Source: Chelativorans intermedius (GTDB lineage Bacteria; Pseudomonadota; Alphaproteobacteria; Rhizobiales; Rhizobiaceae). From it: a stretch of DNA of 64,000 nt. The stretch lies in the NCBI RefSeq assembly GCF_025398255.1, contig NZ_JAODNW010000018.1:62001-126000 (forward strand), in the 5' to 3' direction. The translations under genes were made by a program, and so were the position numbers. Of this stretch, positions 8,964 through 17,410 are shown piece after piece. Position 1 is the stretch's first letter, and each line of letters opens with the position of its first letter. Under the pieces are notes generated by a model, which did no database searches, was not told the origin of the DNA, and saw only the letters and a program-made list of their open reading frames with translations.

Positions 8964-10310
8964 TTACTGGATCAGCGGCTTGTTGCCGCTATAGTAACCG
9001 GCCTCCTCGAGCACGGCTTCCATGCGTTCGCCGATCTCGCGGGCTCCTTCCTCCGTGGAGACCTCGCCCAGCATCATCTTGGTGCCCCACTCCTGCACGA
9101 TCTCGGTGATCTGCGGCCATTCGGCAAAGCGGGGGCGGAACTCCGGCACGCCCTCCTGCCAGCTTTCCACCAGTGCCGGCACGAAGGGGTGTTCTTCGGC
9201 GACACCCTCCATCTGATAGACGGACTGGCGGGCCGGCACGCCGCCCAGATCGAGGTAGCGCTTGGCGTTTTCCTTCGAGGTGATCCACTGGATGAAGAGC
9301 CAGGCGGCCGCCTGTTCGTTCTCGTCGGCCTGCGCGGCGACGGCCAGCGAGAAGCCGCCGAGCGCCGGCTTGCGGCCTGCCGGCCCCGCAGGCTCCGGTG
9401 CCACGCCGAGACAGTCGACGATGGCCGAGGTCTGCGGATTGGCAAGGGTCGGATAGAAGGACGACCACTCGGTGATCATGGCCACGTCGCCCTGGGCGAG
9501 CGCGTTGACGGTCTCGGCGTGGTCATAGGCGACGATGCCTTCCGGCATGTATTGCATCAGCTCCTGGCGGAACTTGAGCCCGGCCTGGCTTTCCTCCGAA
9601 AGGAGATTGGAGCGGAAGTTCTCGTCCAGGAAGGAGCCGCCGAAGGGCCACAGCACACGGGCAAAGGAGTCGGCGGACTGGGTTTCGTTGCGCTTCGACT
9701 GAAGCGCGAAGGCGTATTTTCCATCCTTCGTCAAGGCCGGGCCGTAAACATCCTTCAGCTCTGTCCAGGTTTCCGGCGGACCGTCGAAGCCTGCCTCTTC
9801 CAGCATGCAGCGATTGTAGAACAGAAGGCCCGAATAGTTGTCGAAAGGCAGGCCGTAGACGGTTCCGTCCCAGGCGCCGAAGGCGTTGAGCACGAGCGGA
9901 AAGAAGTCGTCCAGATCGAGATCGGGATCGGCAAGCTGCGGATCGTTGATGAACTTGTCGGCCGGCACGATCCAGCCATTCTCGGCGAAGTTGCCGATCC
10001 ATACGAGGTCGATCAGCGCGATGTCGAGATCGCCGCCTGCCACGAAGTCGCGCACCTGCTCGCCAAGGGCATTCTCATAGGGCATCTCGGTGATGTTGAC
10101 CGTAATGCCCGTCTTCTCCTCGAACTCCGGCAACATCTGCTTGGCGGCTTCGTAGCCGGGTCTGAGCAGGAAGACCACGTCCACCGTGGTGCCTGCATAG
10201 GGCTTTGCCGCCTCTTCGAGCGACCATGCCGAAGCGCCCGCGGGTGCAAGTGCAAGGGACATGGCGGCGCTGGCGGCGAGCGCCGTAAGGGTCGATCTGA
10301 TGGTCATCAT
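8964..10310 (-). CDS. Sugar ABC transporter substrate-binding protein
   Basis: 448 residues with a clear Sec signal ([20 protein letters not shown], predicted cleavage after AGASA). The remainder is a family 1 extracellular solute-binding fold ([43 protein letters not shown]-like segments). It is the periplasmic receptor of the CUT1 importer encoded downstream and the first gene of the leftward operon. Upstream lies the shared regulatory region with the divergent ATPase gene. The ligand is probably a sugar alcohol or monosaccharide, inferred only from the enzymes nearby. Confidence 0.92.
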   Translation of the reverse strand: MMTIRSTLTALAASAAMSLALAPAGASAWSLEEAAKPYAGTTVDVVFLLRPGYEAAKQMLPEFEEKTGITVNITEMPYENALGEQVRDFVAGGDLDIALIDLVWIGNFAENGWIVPADKFINDPQLADPDLDLDDFFPLVLNAFGAWDGTVYGLPFDNYSGLLFYNRCMLEEAGFDGPPETWTELKDVYGPALTKDGKYAFALQSKRNETQSADSFARVLWPFGGSFLDENFRSNLLSEESQAGLKFRQELMQYMPEGIVAYDHAETVNALAQGDVAMITEWSSFYPTLANPQTSAIVDCLGVAPEPAGPAGRKPALGGFSLAVAAQADENEQAAAWLFIQWITSKENAKRYLDLGGVPARQSVYQMEGVAEEHPFVPALVESWQEGVPEFRPRFAEWPQITEIVQEWGTKMMLGEVSTEEGAREIGERMEAVLEEAGYYSGNKPLIQ

Positions 10311-10341
10311 TTCCTCCCAAGGAGCATCGTAACCGATGGTC

Positions 10342-10375
10342 TTTACATTTTCATTCTTTCATTTACATTTGTAAA
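10342..10375. promoter_or_regulatory. Putative SorC operator pair in divergent promoter region
   Basis: TTTACATTTGTAAA (10362-10375) is a 14-base palindrome with 6-base arms. A second TTTACATTT starts exactly 20 bases earlier (10342-10350), about two helical turns. Both are AT-rich islands in a GC-rich 175-bp gap between the divergent binding-protein and ATPase genes. The adjacent SorC gene makes its product the likely ligand; that link is inference. Confidence 0.55.
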
Positions 10376-10485
10376 AGTCAATCGTGAAGGCCGCATTGCC
10401 GGATGACGGGCCGGGACGCTTGAGGCGAGCAGGCCGGCCTGCAGGTGTGGAACGCGCTTGAGGAACCAACAGGGAGGAGCGACGG

Positions 10486-11583
10486 GTGGCTGCCGTAAAG
10501 CTGCGAAACATCAGTAAGTTCTATGGAGACTTTCAAGCGCTGAGAAACATCGATCTCGATGTCGCGGATGGCGAGTTCGTGGTCTTTGTCGGACCTTCCG
10601 GCTGCGGGAAATCAACCCTGCTTCGCACGATTGCCGGGCTGGAGGGCAGCTATAGCGGGCTCATTGAGATTGGCGGACGGGATGTCAGCCGTGCCGCTCC
10701 GTCCGAACGCGGCGTGGCCATGGTGTTCCAGTCCTATGCGCTCTATCCGCACATGAGTGTGCGCGACAACATGGACTTCGGAATGCGCGTCAACGGCGTG
10801 GAAAAGAGCGAGCGTGACCGCCGCATTGCCGAAGCCGCCCGCATTCTGCAGCTCGAACCCTATCTCGACCGCAAGCCGGCGCACCTTTCGGGCGGCCAGC
10901 GCCAGCGTGTGGCGATCGGCCGGGCGATCTTGCGCGAGCCTCAGGTCTTCCTCTTCGACGAGCCGCTGTCCAATCTCGATGCCAAACTGCGGGTGGCCAT
11001 GCGCATCGAGCTGGAGAGCCTGCACCGTCAGCTTCGCGCCACCATGATCTATGTCACACACGACCAAGTGGAGGCGATGACCATGGCTGACAAGATCGTC
11101 GTTCTGAATGGCGGGCGCATCGAGCAGGTGGGCGCGCCGATGGATCTCTATCACCGGCCGGCAAGCCGTTTCGTGGCCGATTTCATCGGCTCGCCCTCCA
11201 TGAACTTCCTTGCCGTTGCCGTCGAACAGGAAGGCGGGCAGGGCGCTGTGGCGCGCTATGGCGATGCGCGGCTGATGCTGCCGCCGCTTGCGGCCCCTGT
11301 CGAGGGGCGGCTTACACTGGGAGTGCGGCCGGAGCATCTGCGGATCGGCGAACAGGCAGGTGAGGGGATGGCCGGCACGATCGAGGGGCGCATCGCCGTG
11401 AAGGAAACCCTGGGCGGCGAGACCATCCTGCACATCGACACCCGGGATGGCGACCGGGTCACCGTCAAGACGGATGGAGAAAGCACGGTCCGACCGGACG
11501 AGCACATCAGCCTTGCCGTGCCGAAAGAGCGCATTCATCTCTTCGCTGCCGATGGCGCGGCGATTGCCCGGCGCGAGCCCTGA
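10486..11583 (+). CDS. ABC transporter ATPase, MalK/UgpC type
   Basis: 365 residues with a canonical Walker A (GPSGCGKST), Q-loop, signature LSGGQRQRVAIGRA, Walker B (VFLFDEPLSNLD) and H-loop (YVTHDQVEAMTMAD), followed by a C-terminal TOBE domain from about residue 235. It energises the CUT1 importer whose membrane and binding subunits are transcribed in the opposite direction. The start is a GTG, preceded by AGGGAGGAG at a normal distance. It is the first gene of the rightward unit with the AraM-like, SIS and SDR genes; the AraM-like gene begins two bases after its stop. Confidence 0.95.
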   Translation: MAAVKLRNISKFYGDFQALRNIDLDVADGEFVVFVGPSGCGKSTLLRTIAGLEGSYSGLIEIGGRDVSRAAPSERGVAMVFQSYALYPHMSVRDNMDFGMRVNGVEKSERDRRIAEAARILQLEPYLDRKPAHLSGGQRQRVAIGRAILREPQVFLFDEPLSNLDAKLRVAMRIELESLHRQLRATMIYVTHDQVEAMTMADKIVVLNGGRIEQVGAPMDLYHRPASRFVADFIGSPSMNFLAVAVEQEGGQGAVARYGDARLMLPPLAAPVEGRLTLGVRPEHLRIGEQAGEGMAGTIEGRIAVKETLGGETILHIDTRDGDRVTVKTDGESTVRPDEHISLAVPKERIHLFAADGAAIARREP

Positions 11584-11585
11584 CC

Positions 11586-12980
11586 ATGGCGAGCGGACGC
11601 AACATGGCGGGCAAGGCGCAGGGCGCCCTCCACACGGTACCGGGTATCGAGCGCTCGGCGGCCATCGACAGGCTTGTGGTCGGGCGCGGCGTGCTGCGCC
11701 AGGCAGCCGCGCTGTTTCGCGAGACCTTCGGCGATGCGCCGGTGCTTCTCGTCGCGGACGGGACAACCTTCGAGGCTGCCGGCGAGGCCGTGCGTTCCGT
11801 CTTCCGTGATGCTGGAGCGGAGCCGCATCTGCACGTCATGCCGGCCCGCCCCAGACTCGCGCCGGACCGCGCGCGCGGCGATGCCATTGCCGCGCTCATC
11901 AGGCAGATTGCCGCCGACAGTGGGGGGGGGCTGCCGGTGCCGCTTGCCATCGGCTCCGGCGTCGTCAACGATCTGACGCGCTATGCGGCATTTGAGGCCG
12001 GCACGCCCTTCATGAGCGTGCCGACGGCGGCCTCCATGGATGGCTATACGAGCGCCGGTGCACCCCTCAACGACGATGGCTTCAAGATCACCATCCAGTG
12101 CGCGCCGCCGCGCGTCATCCTCGCCGATCTCGACGTGATTGCGGCCGCGCCCGCCGCCATGACCGGCTGGGGCTATGGAGACCTTGCCGGCAAGATGCCG
12201 GCCGGCGGCGACTGGCTGGTGGCGGATGCGCTGGGGCTTGAACCGCTCGACGAGATCGCCTGGCCCCTGGTGCAGGACAATCTGCGCCAGTGGCTTGCCG
12301 ATCCCGAGGGAGTCGGGCGCGGCGAGCCTGCCGCCGTGGCCGGGCTGTTCTCGGGCCTTGCGGCAACGGGCGTGGCGATGGAGCTTTATGGCAGCTCGCG
12401 GCCCGCCTCCGGAGCCGATCATCAGATTGCCCACATCTGGGAGATGGAGAACCTGACCCATGGGGGCGAAAAGGTTTCGCACGGGGCCTGTGTGGCGATC
12501 GGCTGCCTGACGGTGCTTGCGCTTTTCGACTGGCTGCTCTCCCAGGACCTCACACGGCTTGATCCCCCGACCGTGGCGCGGAACGCGCCGGACTGGCCGA
12601 CGGTGGAACGCGCCATTGCGGCGGGCTTCGAGGATGCCGTGGTCGCCGAGCGGACGCGACAGGAGCTCAGGGAGAAGTGGGTGGAGGGTGCTGCCCTTGC
12701 CGAGCGCCTCGAAAGGCTGAAAGATGTGTGGCCGGCCCTGCGCGCCCGGCTTTCGTCGCACTTGATGCGCGAGGGCGAGATGCGGCGCCTGCTGGCGGCG
12801 GCAGGCGCGCCGGTGCGGGTGCGTGACATCGGACTGACCCTGCAGCAACACCGCCAGACGGTGCTCAAGGCGCGGTGGATCCGGCGTCGCTATACGGTGC
12901 TGGATCTGCTGGACGAGGCGGGGCTTCTCTATCAGGCTGTCGCCGAGGGGCTGCATGAGACGCATCCGCTTTATGCCTGA
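11586..12980 (+). CDS. AraM/glycerol-1-phosphate dehydrogenase-like protein
   Basis: 464 residues of the iron-containing alcohol dehydrogenase superfamily, closest in pattern to AraM-type sn-glycerol-1-phosphate dehydrogenases. The NAD-binding segment IGSGVVNDLTRYAA and the loop PTAASMDGYTSAG are present. Candidate metal ligands are Asp199, His279 and His299; their spacings of 80 and 20 residues match what I recall for AraM. It should reduce a dihydroxyacetone-phosphate-like ketone or oxidise a polyol phosphate with NAD(H). The C-terminal extension (about residues 400-464) is longer than in archaeal enzymes. In a sugar-transport operon the substrate is likelier a sugar phosphate than a lipid precursor, but that is inference. 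Confidence 0.8.
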   Translation: MASGRNMAGKAQGALHTVPGIERSAAIDRLVVGRGVLRQAAALFRETFGDAPVLLVADGTTFEAAGEAVRSVFRDAGAEPHLHVMPARPRLAPDRARGDAIAALIRQIAADSGGGLPVPLAIGSGVVNDLTRYAAFEAGTPFMSVPTAASMDGYTSAGAPLNDDGFKITIQCAPPRVILADLDVIAAAPAAMTGWGYGDLAGKMPAGGDWLVADALGLEPLDEIAWPLVQDNLRQWLADPEGVGRGEPAAVAGLFSGLAATGVAMELYGSSRPASGADHQIAHIWEMENLTHGGEKVSHGACVAIGCLTVLALFDWLLSQDLTRLDPPTVARNAPDWPTVERAIAAGFEDAVVAERTRQELREKWVEGAALAERLERLKDVWPALRARLSSHLMREGEMRRLLAAAGAPVRVRDIGLTLQQHRQTVLKARWIRRRYTVLDLLDEAGLLYQAVAEGLHETHPLYA

Positions 12981-13004
12981 GAAGCGGCAAGGGAGGACGG
13001 GAAA

Positions 13005-13574
13005 TTGAGCGACTTTTCGCAGATGGGCGCACGGGCCGCCGGCGAGATCGCCGAGGTGCTGGCCCGCGTCGACCCGCAGCATGTGCGCCGTGCGGTGGAC
13101 ATGATCTGCAGCGCGCGGCGGATCGCCCTTTACGGCGTCGGCCGGGAGGGGCTGATGATGAAGGGGCTGGCGATGCGCCTCTTCCATCTGGGGCTTGATG
13201 CCCATGTGGTGGGCGAGATGACGACGCCGCCGCTTGGCGCCGGCGATCTGCTCATCGTGAGCGCCGGACCGGGCGGTTTTTCCACGGTTACGGCGCTTCT
13301 CGGCGTGGCGCGCAATGCCGGTGCGCACACGCTTTGCGTGACCGCCAGACCCGAGGGAGAGAGCGCGCGGGCCGCCGAGGCCGTGCTGCGCCTTCCCGCC
13401 CAGACCATGGCCGACGATCTGCCGGACGGCACGCGCAGTGTTTCGGTGCTGCCCATGGGCAGCCTGTTCGAGGGAGTTCAGTATGTCGCCTTCGAGCTTC
13501 TGGTGCTGGCGCTTAGGGACCGATTGGGCGAAACCGCACAGACCATGCGCGATCGCCACACCAATCTGGAATAG
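13005..13574 (+). CDS. SIS domain sugar-phosphate isomerase (HxlB-like)
   Basis: 189 residues, a single SIS domain with the sugar-phosphate loop [20 protein letters not shown] and [10 protein letters not shown]. Length and pattern fit the 6-phospho-3-hexuloisomerase family, which interconverts ketose phosphates. No hexulose-phosphate synthase accompanies it, so another ketose phosphate is likely. The start is taken as TTG at 13005 because GGGAGGA lies at the right distance; an ATG at 13023 is the alternative. It follows the AraM-like gene by 24 bases. Confidence 0.75.
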   Translation: MSDFSQMGARAAGEIAEVLARVDPQHVRRAVDMICSARRIALYGVGREGLMMKGLAMRLFHLGLDAHVVGEMTTPPLGAGDLLIVSAGPGGFSTVTALLGVARNAGAHTLCVTARPEGESARAAEAVLRLPAQTMADDLPDGTRSVSVLPMGSLFEGVQYVAFELLVLALRDRLGETAQTMRDRHTNLE

Positions 13575-13600
13575 GCGACAGGCGGCGGGGAGGAGAACCG

Positions 13601-14371
13601 ATGGACAGATGGCAGGAGCGCTTTTCCATCGCCGGCCGCAAGGCATTGATCAGCGGCGGGACGAAGGGCATCGGCGCGGAGATCGTGCGTGTCTTTCTCG
13701 ATGCCGGGGCGGATGTGGCGGCCATCGGCCGCGACAGCGCCGGGTTTGCGGCGGGTCGCGAGGCCGCTGCTGCGGCTGGCCGGGACTTCATCGGCATCGA
13801 GGCTGATCTTGCCACCGCCGAGGGGCCGGTCGAGGCGGCCAACAGGGCGTTGGCCCATTTCGGGCGTATCGACATCCTGGTCAACAGCGCTGGCGTGGCG
13901 CTGGTCGATCCGCTTCTCGAGGCCTCCGTCGAAGACTGGGACAGGACCATGGCCGTCAATCTGCGCGCGCCCTTTCTGCTGGCGCGCACGGTGGCGCCGG
14001 GCATGATCGAGCGGCGGGCCGGCAAGATCGTGAACATCTCCTCCCAGACGGGCGTTATCGCCTTGCCCGACCATGCTGCCTATGCCAGCTCCAAGGCAGC
14101 GCTCAATGCACTTACAAAATCCATGACGGTGGAGTGGGCGCGCTACAACATTCAGATCAACGCCATCTGCCCCACCGTGGTCATGACGCCGATGGGGCGC
14201 AAGCTATGGAGTCCGCCGGAAAAGCGCGACCCCATGCTGGCGAGGACGCCCGCCGGCCGTTTCGGCGAGCCGGTGGAGATTGCCGATTGCGCGCTCTATC
14301 TCGCCTCGCCCGCATCGGATCTGATGAACGGCGCCATCGTCATGCTCGAGGGCGGCTACACCTCCCTTTGA
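13601..14371 (+). CDS. SDR family polyol/sugar dehydrogenase
   Basis: 256 residues, a classical short-chain dehydrogenase. The cofactor motif is SGGTKGIG, followed by NSAGVALVDP, the NISSQTG serine strand and YASSK as the catalytic Tyr/Lys pair. The acidic residue that would favour NAD over NADP is not obvious. Position at the end of the transporter unit suggests oxidation of the imported polyol to a ketose for the kinase at 3799-5274. It starts 26 bases after the SIS gene behind GGGGAGGA. Confidence 0.85.
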   Translation: MDRWQERFSIAGRKALISGGTKGIGAEIVRVFLDAGADVAAIGRDSAGFAAGREAAAAAGRDFIGIEADLATAEGPVEAANRALAHFGRIDILVNSAGVALVDPLLEASVEDWDRTMAVNLRAPFLLARTVAPGMIERRAGKIVNISSQTGVIALPDHAAYASSKAALNALTKSMTVEWARYNIQINAICPTVVMTPMGRKLWSPPEKRDPMLARTPAGRFGEPVEIADCALYLASPASDLMNGAIVMLEGGYTSL

Positions 14372-14510
14372 TCGCCGGCGGGCCGCTCGGGCAACGCTCC
14401 CCGCGGATGGAGCGGTGAACTGTGCCCTGCGGGGTGCGAAACGTGGCATATTGAACCGGCAGCCTTTTTCGGCGATTGCCGGGGGACCGGATGATTGAAG
14501 AGGTTTCGAC

Positions 14511-15869
14511 ATGAGCCACCTGCCCAACTCCCTGGAGGCGCGCGACGTCGCCTATCAGCTCCACTCCTATACGGATGCACGCCGCCATGAGGAGGCAGGC
14601 CCGCTCGTCATCGAACGGGGGGAGGGCGTCTACGTCTACGATACCAGTGGCAAGCGCTATATCGAGGGCATGGCCGGCCTTTGGAGCGTGGCATTGGGTT
14701 TCGGCGAGAAACGCCTGGCTGCCGCTGCCGCGCGCCAGATGGAGAAGCTTCCCTACTACCACACCTTCGCCCACAAGTCCCACGCGCCCTCGGTGGAACT
14801 GGCCGAGAAGCTGGTGGCCATGGCGCCGGTGCCGATGTCCAAGGCGTATTTCACCAACTCCGGCTCGGAGGCCAACGACACCGCCATCAAGATGATCTGG
14901 TATCGCTCCAACGCGCTGGGTCAGCCGGAGCGCAAGAAGATCATCTCTCGGGTAAAGGGCTATCACGGTGTCACGATCGCCTCGGCCAGCCTGACGGGCC
15001 TGCCAAACAATCACCGTTCCTTCGACCTGCCGATCGACAAGGTTCTGCACACCACCTGCCCGCATTATCGGACCATGGCAAGGCCCGGCGAAAGCGAGGC
15101 CGATTTCGCCCGGCGCTGTGCGCAGGATCTGGAGGAACTGATCCTGAAGGAAGGTCCGGAGACCGTCGCCGCCTTCTTTGCCGAGCCGGTGATGGGGGCC
15201 GGCGGTGTCATCGTGCCGCCGCAGGGCTATTGGGAGGCCATCCAGCCGGTCCTGAAGAAATATGACATCCTGTTCGTGGCCGACGAGGTGATCTGCGGAT
15301 TCGGGCGCACGGGCGATGCCTTCGGCTCGACGACCTACGGCCTTGAGCCGGACATGATGACGCTTTCCAAACAGCTTTCCTCCTCCTATCTGCCGATCTC
15401 GGCGCTGCTTGTGAACGAAAAGGTCTATGCGCCGATTGCCGACGAGTCCCATGCCATCGGCACCTGGGGCCACGGCTTTACCGGCAGCGGCCACCCGGTG
15501 GCGGCGGCGGTGGCGCTCGAGAATCTCAAGATCATGGAAGAGCGTGACGTGCTTGGCCACGTGCGGCAGGTGGCGCCGCATTTCCAGGCGCGTCTGCGGG
15601 CGCTCGCCCGCCACCCGCTGGCGGTGGAGGCGCGCGGCATCGGCATGCTCGGCGCTGTCGAATTCTCCCATGAGATGTTGCGCGACAAGCCGGGCGCCCT
15701 CGGCGGCCGCATCTTTGCCGCCATGCAGGAGAAGGGCCTCATCGCCCGCAATCTGTATGACACGGTCGCCTTCTGCCCGCCCCTCATCATCTCCGAGGAT
15801 GAGATCGACGCGATGTTCGACATGGCCGAGGCCGCCGTGGCGGAGGTGGCCAAGGAAACGGGCGTGTAG
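14511..15869 (+). CDS. Class III PLP-dependent aminotransferase (omega-transaminase type)
   Basis: 452 residues, fold type I class III aminotransferase. Visible hallmarks are the FTNSGSEANDTAIK cofactor-phosphate loop, FAEPVMGAGG, the VADEVICGFGRTG aspartate motif and the PLP lysine in LSKQLSSSY. Family members transfer amino groups between amines or beta/omega amino acids and pyruvate or 2-oxoglutarate. The substrate is not evident. It is separated from the SDR gene by 139 bases and has no obvious partner. Its last 445 bases lie antisense to the 3' extension of the GNAT gene. Confidence 0.9.
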   Translation: MSHLPNSLEARDVAYQLHSYTDARRHEEAGPLVIERGEGVYVYDTSGKRYIEGMAGLWSVALGFGEKRLAAAAARQMEKLPYYHTFAHKSHAPSVELAEKLVAMAPVPMSKAYFTNSGSEANDTAIKMIWYRSNALGQPERKKIISRVKGYHGVTIASASLTGLPNNHRSFDLPIDKVLHTTCPHYRTMARPGESEADFARRCAQDLEELILKEGPETVAAFFAEPVMGAGGVIVPPQGYWEAIQPVLKKYDILFVADEVICGFGRTGDAFGSTTYGLEPDMMTLSKQLSSSYLPISALLVNEKVYAPIADESHAIGTWGHGFTGSGHPVAAAVALENLKIMEERDVLGHVRQVAPHFQARLRALARHPLAVEARGIGMLGAVEFSHEMLRDKPGALGGRIFAAMQEKGLIARNLYDTVAFCPPLIISEDEIDAMFDMAEAAVAEVAKETGV

Positions 15870-16321
15870 CCCCCGGCATAGATCCCGGGTTCGGAGTCGG
15901 GGATCTCGATGGCCGGACAGTGGCGGCGGTAGAAGTCTGCGGGACCGGCGCCGCCGATGATGGCATAGCCGTAACCGGCCTCGCGCATGGCGTGGAGCGC
16001 CGCAAGCAGCAGGCGGCGGCCAAGCCCCTTTCCGCGCGCCGCCTCGATGACACCGGTGGGGCCGAAGAAGCCGCGTGCGGTGGCATCGTAGCAGGCAAAA
16101 CCCAGAAGCCGTTCGCCCTCTGCCACGAGAAAGACACCCGGCGGCCGGGCCGCCATCGCCACCGCGCATTCGCTCGCCCAGCCCCGGTCGAAATGCGTTT
16201 CGGCAAAATCGCACGCCGCATGCATTTCCAGAGCAAGCGCGCGGCGCACTGCAACGCCGTTTTCCAGTCCCGTGCCGCGTTCCGGCGACAGGCTGTAGAG
16301 AGGGACGGGAAGATCGGGCAT
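15425..16321 (-). CDS. GNAT family acetyltransferase with antisense-encoded C-terminal extension
   Basis: The first 150 residues are a GNAT N-acetyltransferase: VFLVAEGERLLGFACYD beta strands, the acetyl-CoA loop ARGKGLGRRLLLAAL and the closing IIGGAGPADFYRRH. Homologues of this shape end shortly after the P-G-I-Y segment, near base 15870. Here no stop occurs until 15425, so about 148 further residues are encoded by the complement of the aminotransferase 3' end. The extension has no recognisable fold. I infer loss of the original stop, giving either a read-through tail or an unstable product. The acceptor substrate is unknown. Confidence 0.7.
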   Translation of the reverse strand: MPDLPVPLYSLSPERGTGLENGVAVRRALALEMHAACDFAETHFDRGWASECAVAMAARPPGVFLVAEGERLLGFACYDATARGFFGPTGVIEAARGKGLGRRLLLAALHAMREAGYGYAIIGGAGPADFYRRHCPAIEIPDSEPGIYAGGYTPVSLATSATAASAMSNIASISSSEMMRGGQKATVSYRLRAMRPFSCMAAKMRPPRAPGLSRNISWENSTAPSMPMPRASTASGWRASARRRAWKCGATCRTWPSTSRSSMILRFSSATAAATGWPLPVKPWPQVPMAWDSSAIGA

Positions 16322-16342
16322 GGTGTCTTCCGTTCGTGGCCG

Positions 16343-17410
16343 TCACCGAGGCGATGCCGGAAGCGCGGCGCGCCATTGTTCCAGAAAGATTTCCCGCTTT
16401 GCGCCGTCGAGGCCGACGAGCAATGCTGGCGTCATGGCAATGGGGCGCAGCGTCTGCGGATCGGCGGTTCCGTCCTCCGCCAGGGCTTCCAGCCGCTCGG
16501 CACCGTCGACGGGCGAAAGAAGCGCCATGTCGGTGGACAGGATCTCACGGCCTTCGGGGGAGAGCATGAAGGTGATGAACGCCTCGGCAAGCGCCGGCTG
16601 CCGCGCGGCGCGCGCCACAAAGGCGGCGCGCGCCATCACCAGCGTATAGTCGGAGGGAAGCACGATGCCGAGCCGCGGGTCGTGCGCGGCGTGCTCGAAC
16701 GCGTAGGAACCCAGCACGTTGTAGCCGATCAGCAGGCGGCCATCGGCCACCCGGTTCAGGATCTCCGCCGTGCAGCAGAAGAGACGGGCGCGGTTGCGCC
16801 CCAGGCTTTCCACCAGGCGCCCCCATGTGCTGGCCTGCAGGGCGTCCTGGAAGGCGAACAGATAGCCCACGCCAGAGCTTTCGATGTCGTAGGTACCGAT
16901 CCTGCCCACGAAATCCTGGCTCTCGCGCAGAAGGTCGATGAGCTCGAAGCGGCTTCGCGGCGGCGGGCGGCGCGAAAAATAGGCTCGGTTGAAGACGGTC
17001 ACCGCCGGCTCGAAGGTCAGCCCCACCAGCTCTTCCCGCCAGCGCGCCCAGTCCGGCAGGCCGGCATGTGCCTGCGCCCCGAGCGGCAGGCCACAGCCGT
17101 CATTGACGAGCTTCAGCTGTTGGTCGATGGAGGAGGAGATGACGACATCGGCCACGAAGCGCTCCTCCTCGCAGGCTGCCGTCACATGCGCCGCCAGCTC
17201 GTTGGTGGTCAGCTCCCGGTAGATGATGGCAAGGTCGGGATGGCGCTGCTGGAAGGCCAGCAGAACGGGCTCGAAGATCACGAAATCGGTCGTGCTCTCG
17301 ATCACCAGTTGCGCCTGTGCCTCGCCTTCCCTCGGTGGCAGGCGCGTTTCCGCCGCATCCGCAGGCTGCAGCGCAAGCAGGGCGAGGAAGAAGAGGCCGA
17401 AGCGTCTCAT
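16343..17410 (-). CDS. Periplasmic iron/anion-type ABC substrate-binding protein, sensor accessory
   Basis: 355 residues with a short signal peptide (MRRFGLFFLALLALQPADA) and a family 1 extracellular binding fold (LVIESTTDFVIFEPVLLAFQ, LIGYNVLGSYAFEHA). No permease or ATPase is encoded nearby. The start overlaps the stop of the histidine kinase gene (ATGA), and the order regulator-kinase-binding protein is one transcription unit. This suggests a periplasmic ligand receptor that modulates the sensor kinase rather than a transporter subunit. That role is inference from gene order. Confidence 0.82.
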   Translation of the reverse strand: MRRFGLFFLALLALQPADAAETRLPPREGEAQAQLVIESTTDFVIFEPVLLAFQQRHPDLAIIYRELTTNELAAHVTAACEEERFVADVVISSSIDQQLKLVNDGCGLPLGAQAHAGLPDWARWREELVGLTFEPAVTVFNRAYFSRRPPPRSRFELIDLLRESQDFVGRIGTYDIESSGVGYLFAFQDALQASTWGRLVESLGRNRARLFCCTAEILNRVADGRLLIGYNVLGSYAFEHAAHDPRLGIVLPSDYTLVMARAAFVARAARQPALAEAFITFMLSPEGREILSTDMALLSPVDGAERLEALAEDGTADPQTLRPIAMTPALLVGLDGAKREIFLEQWRAALPASPR

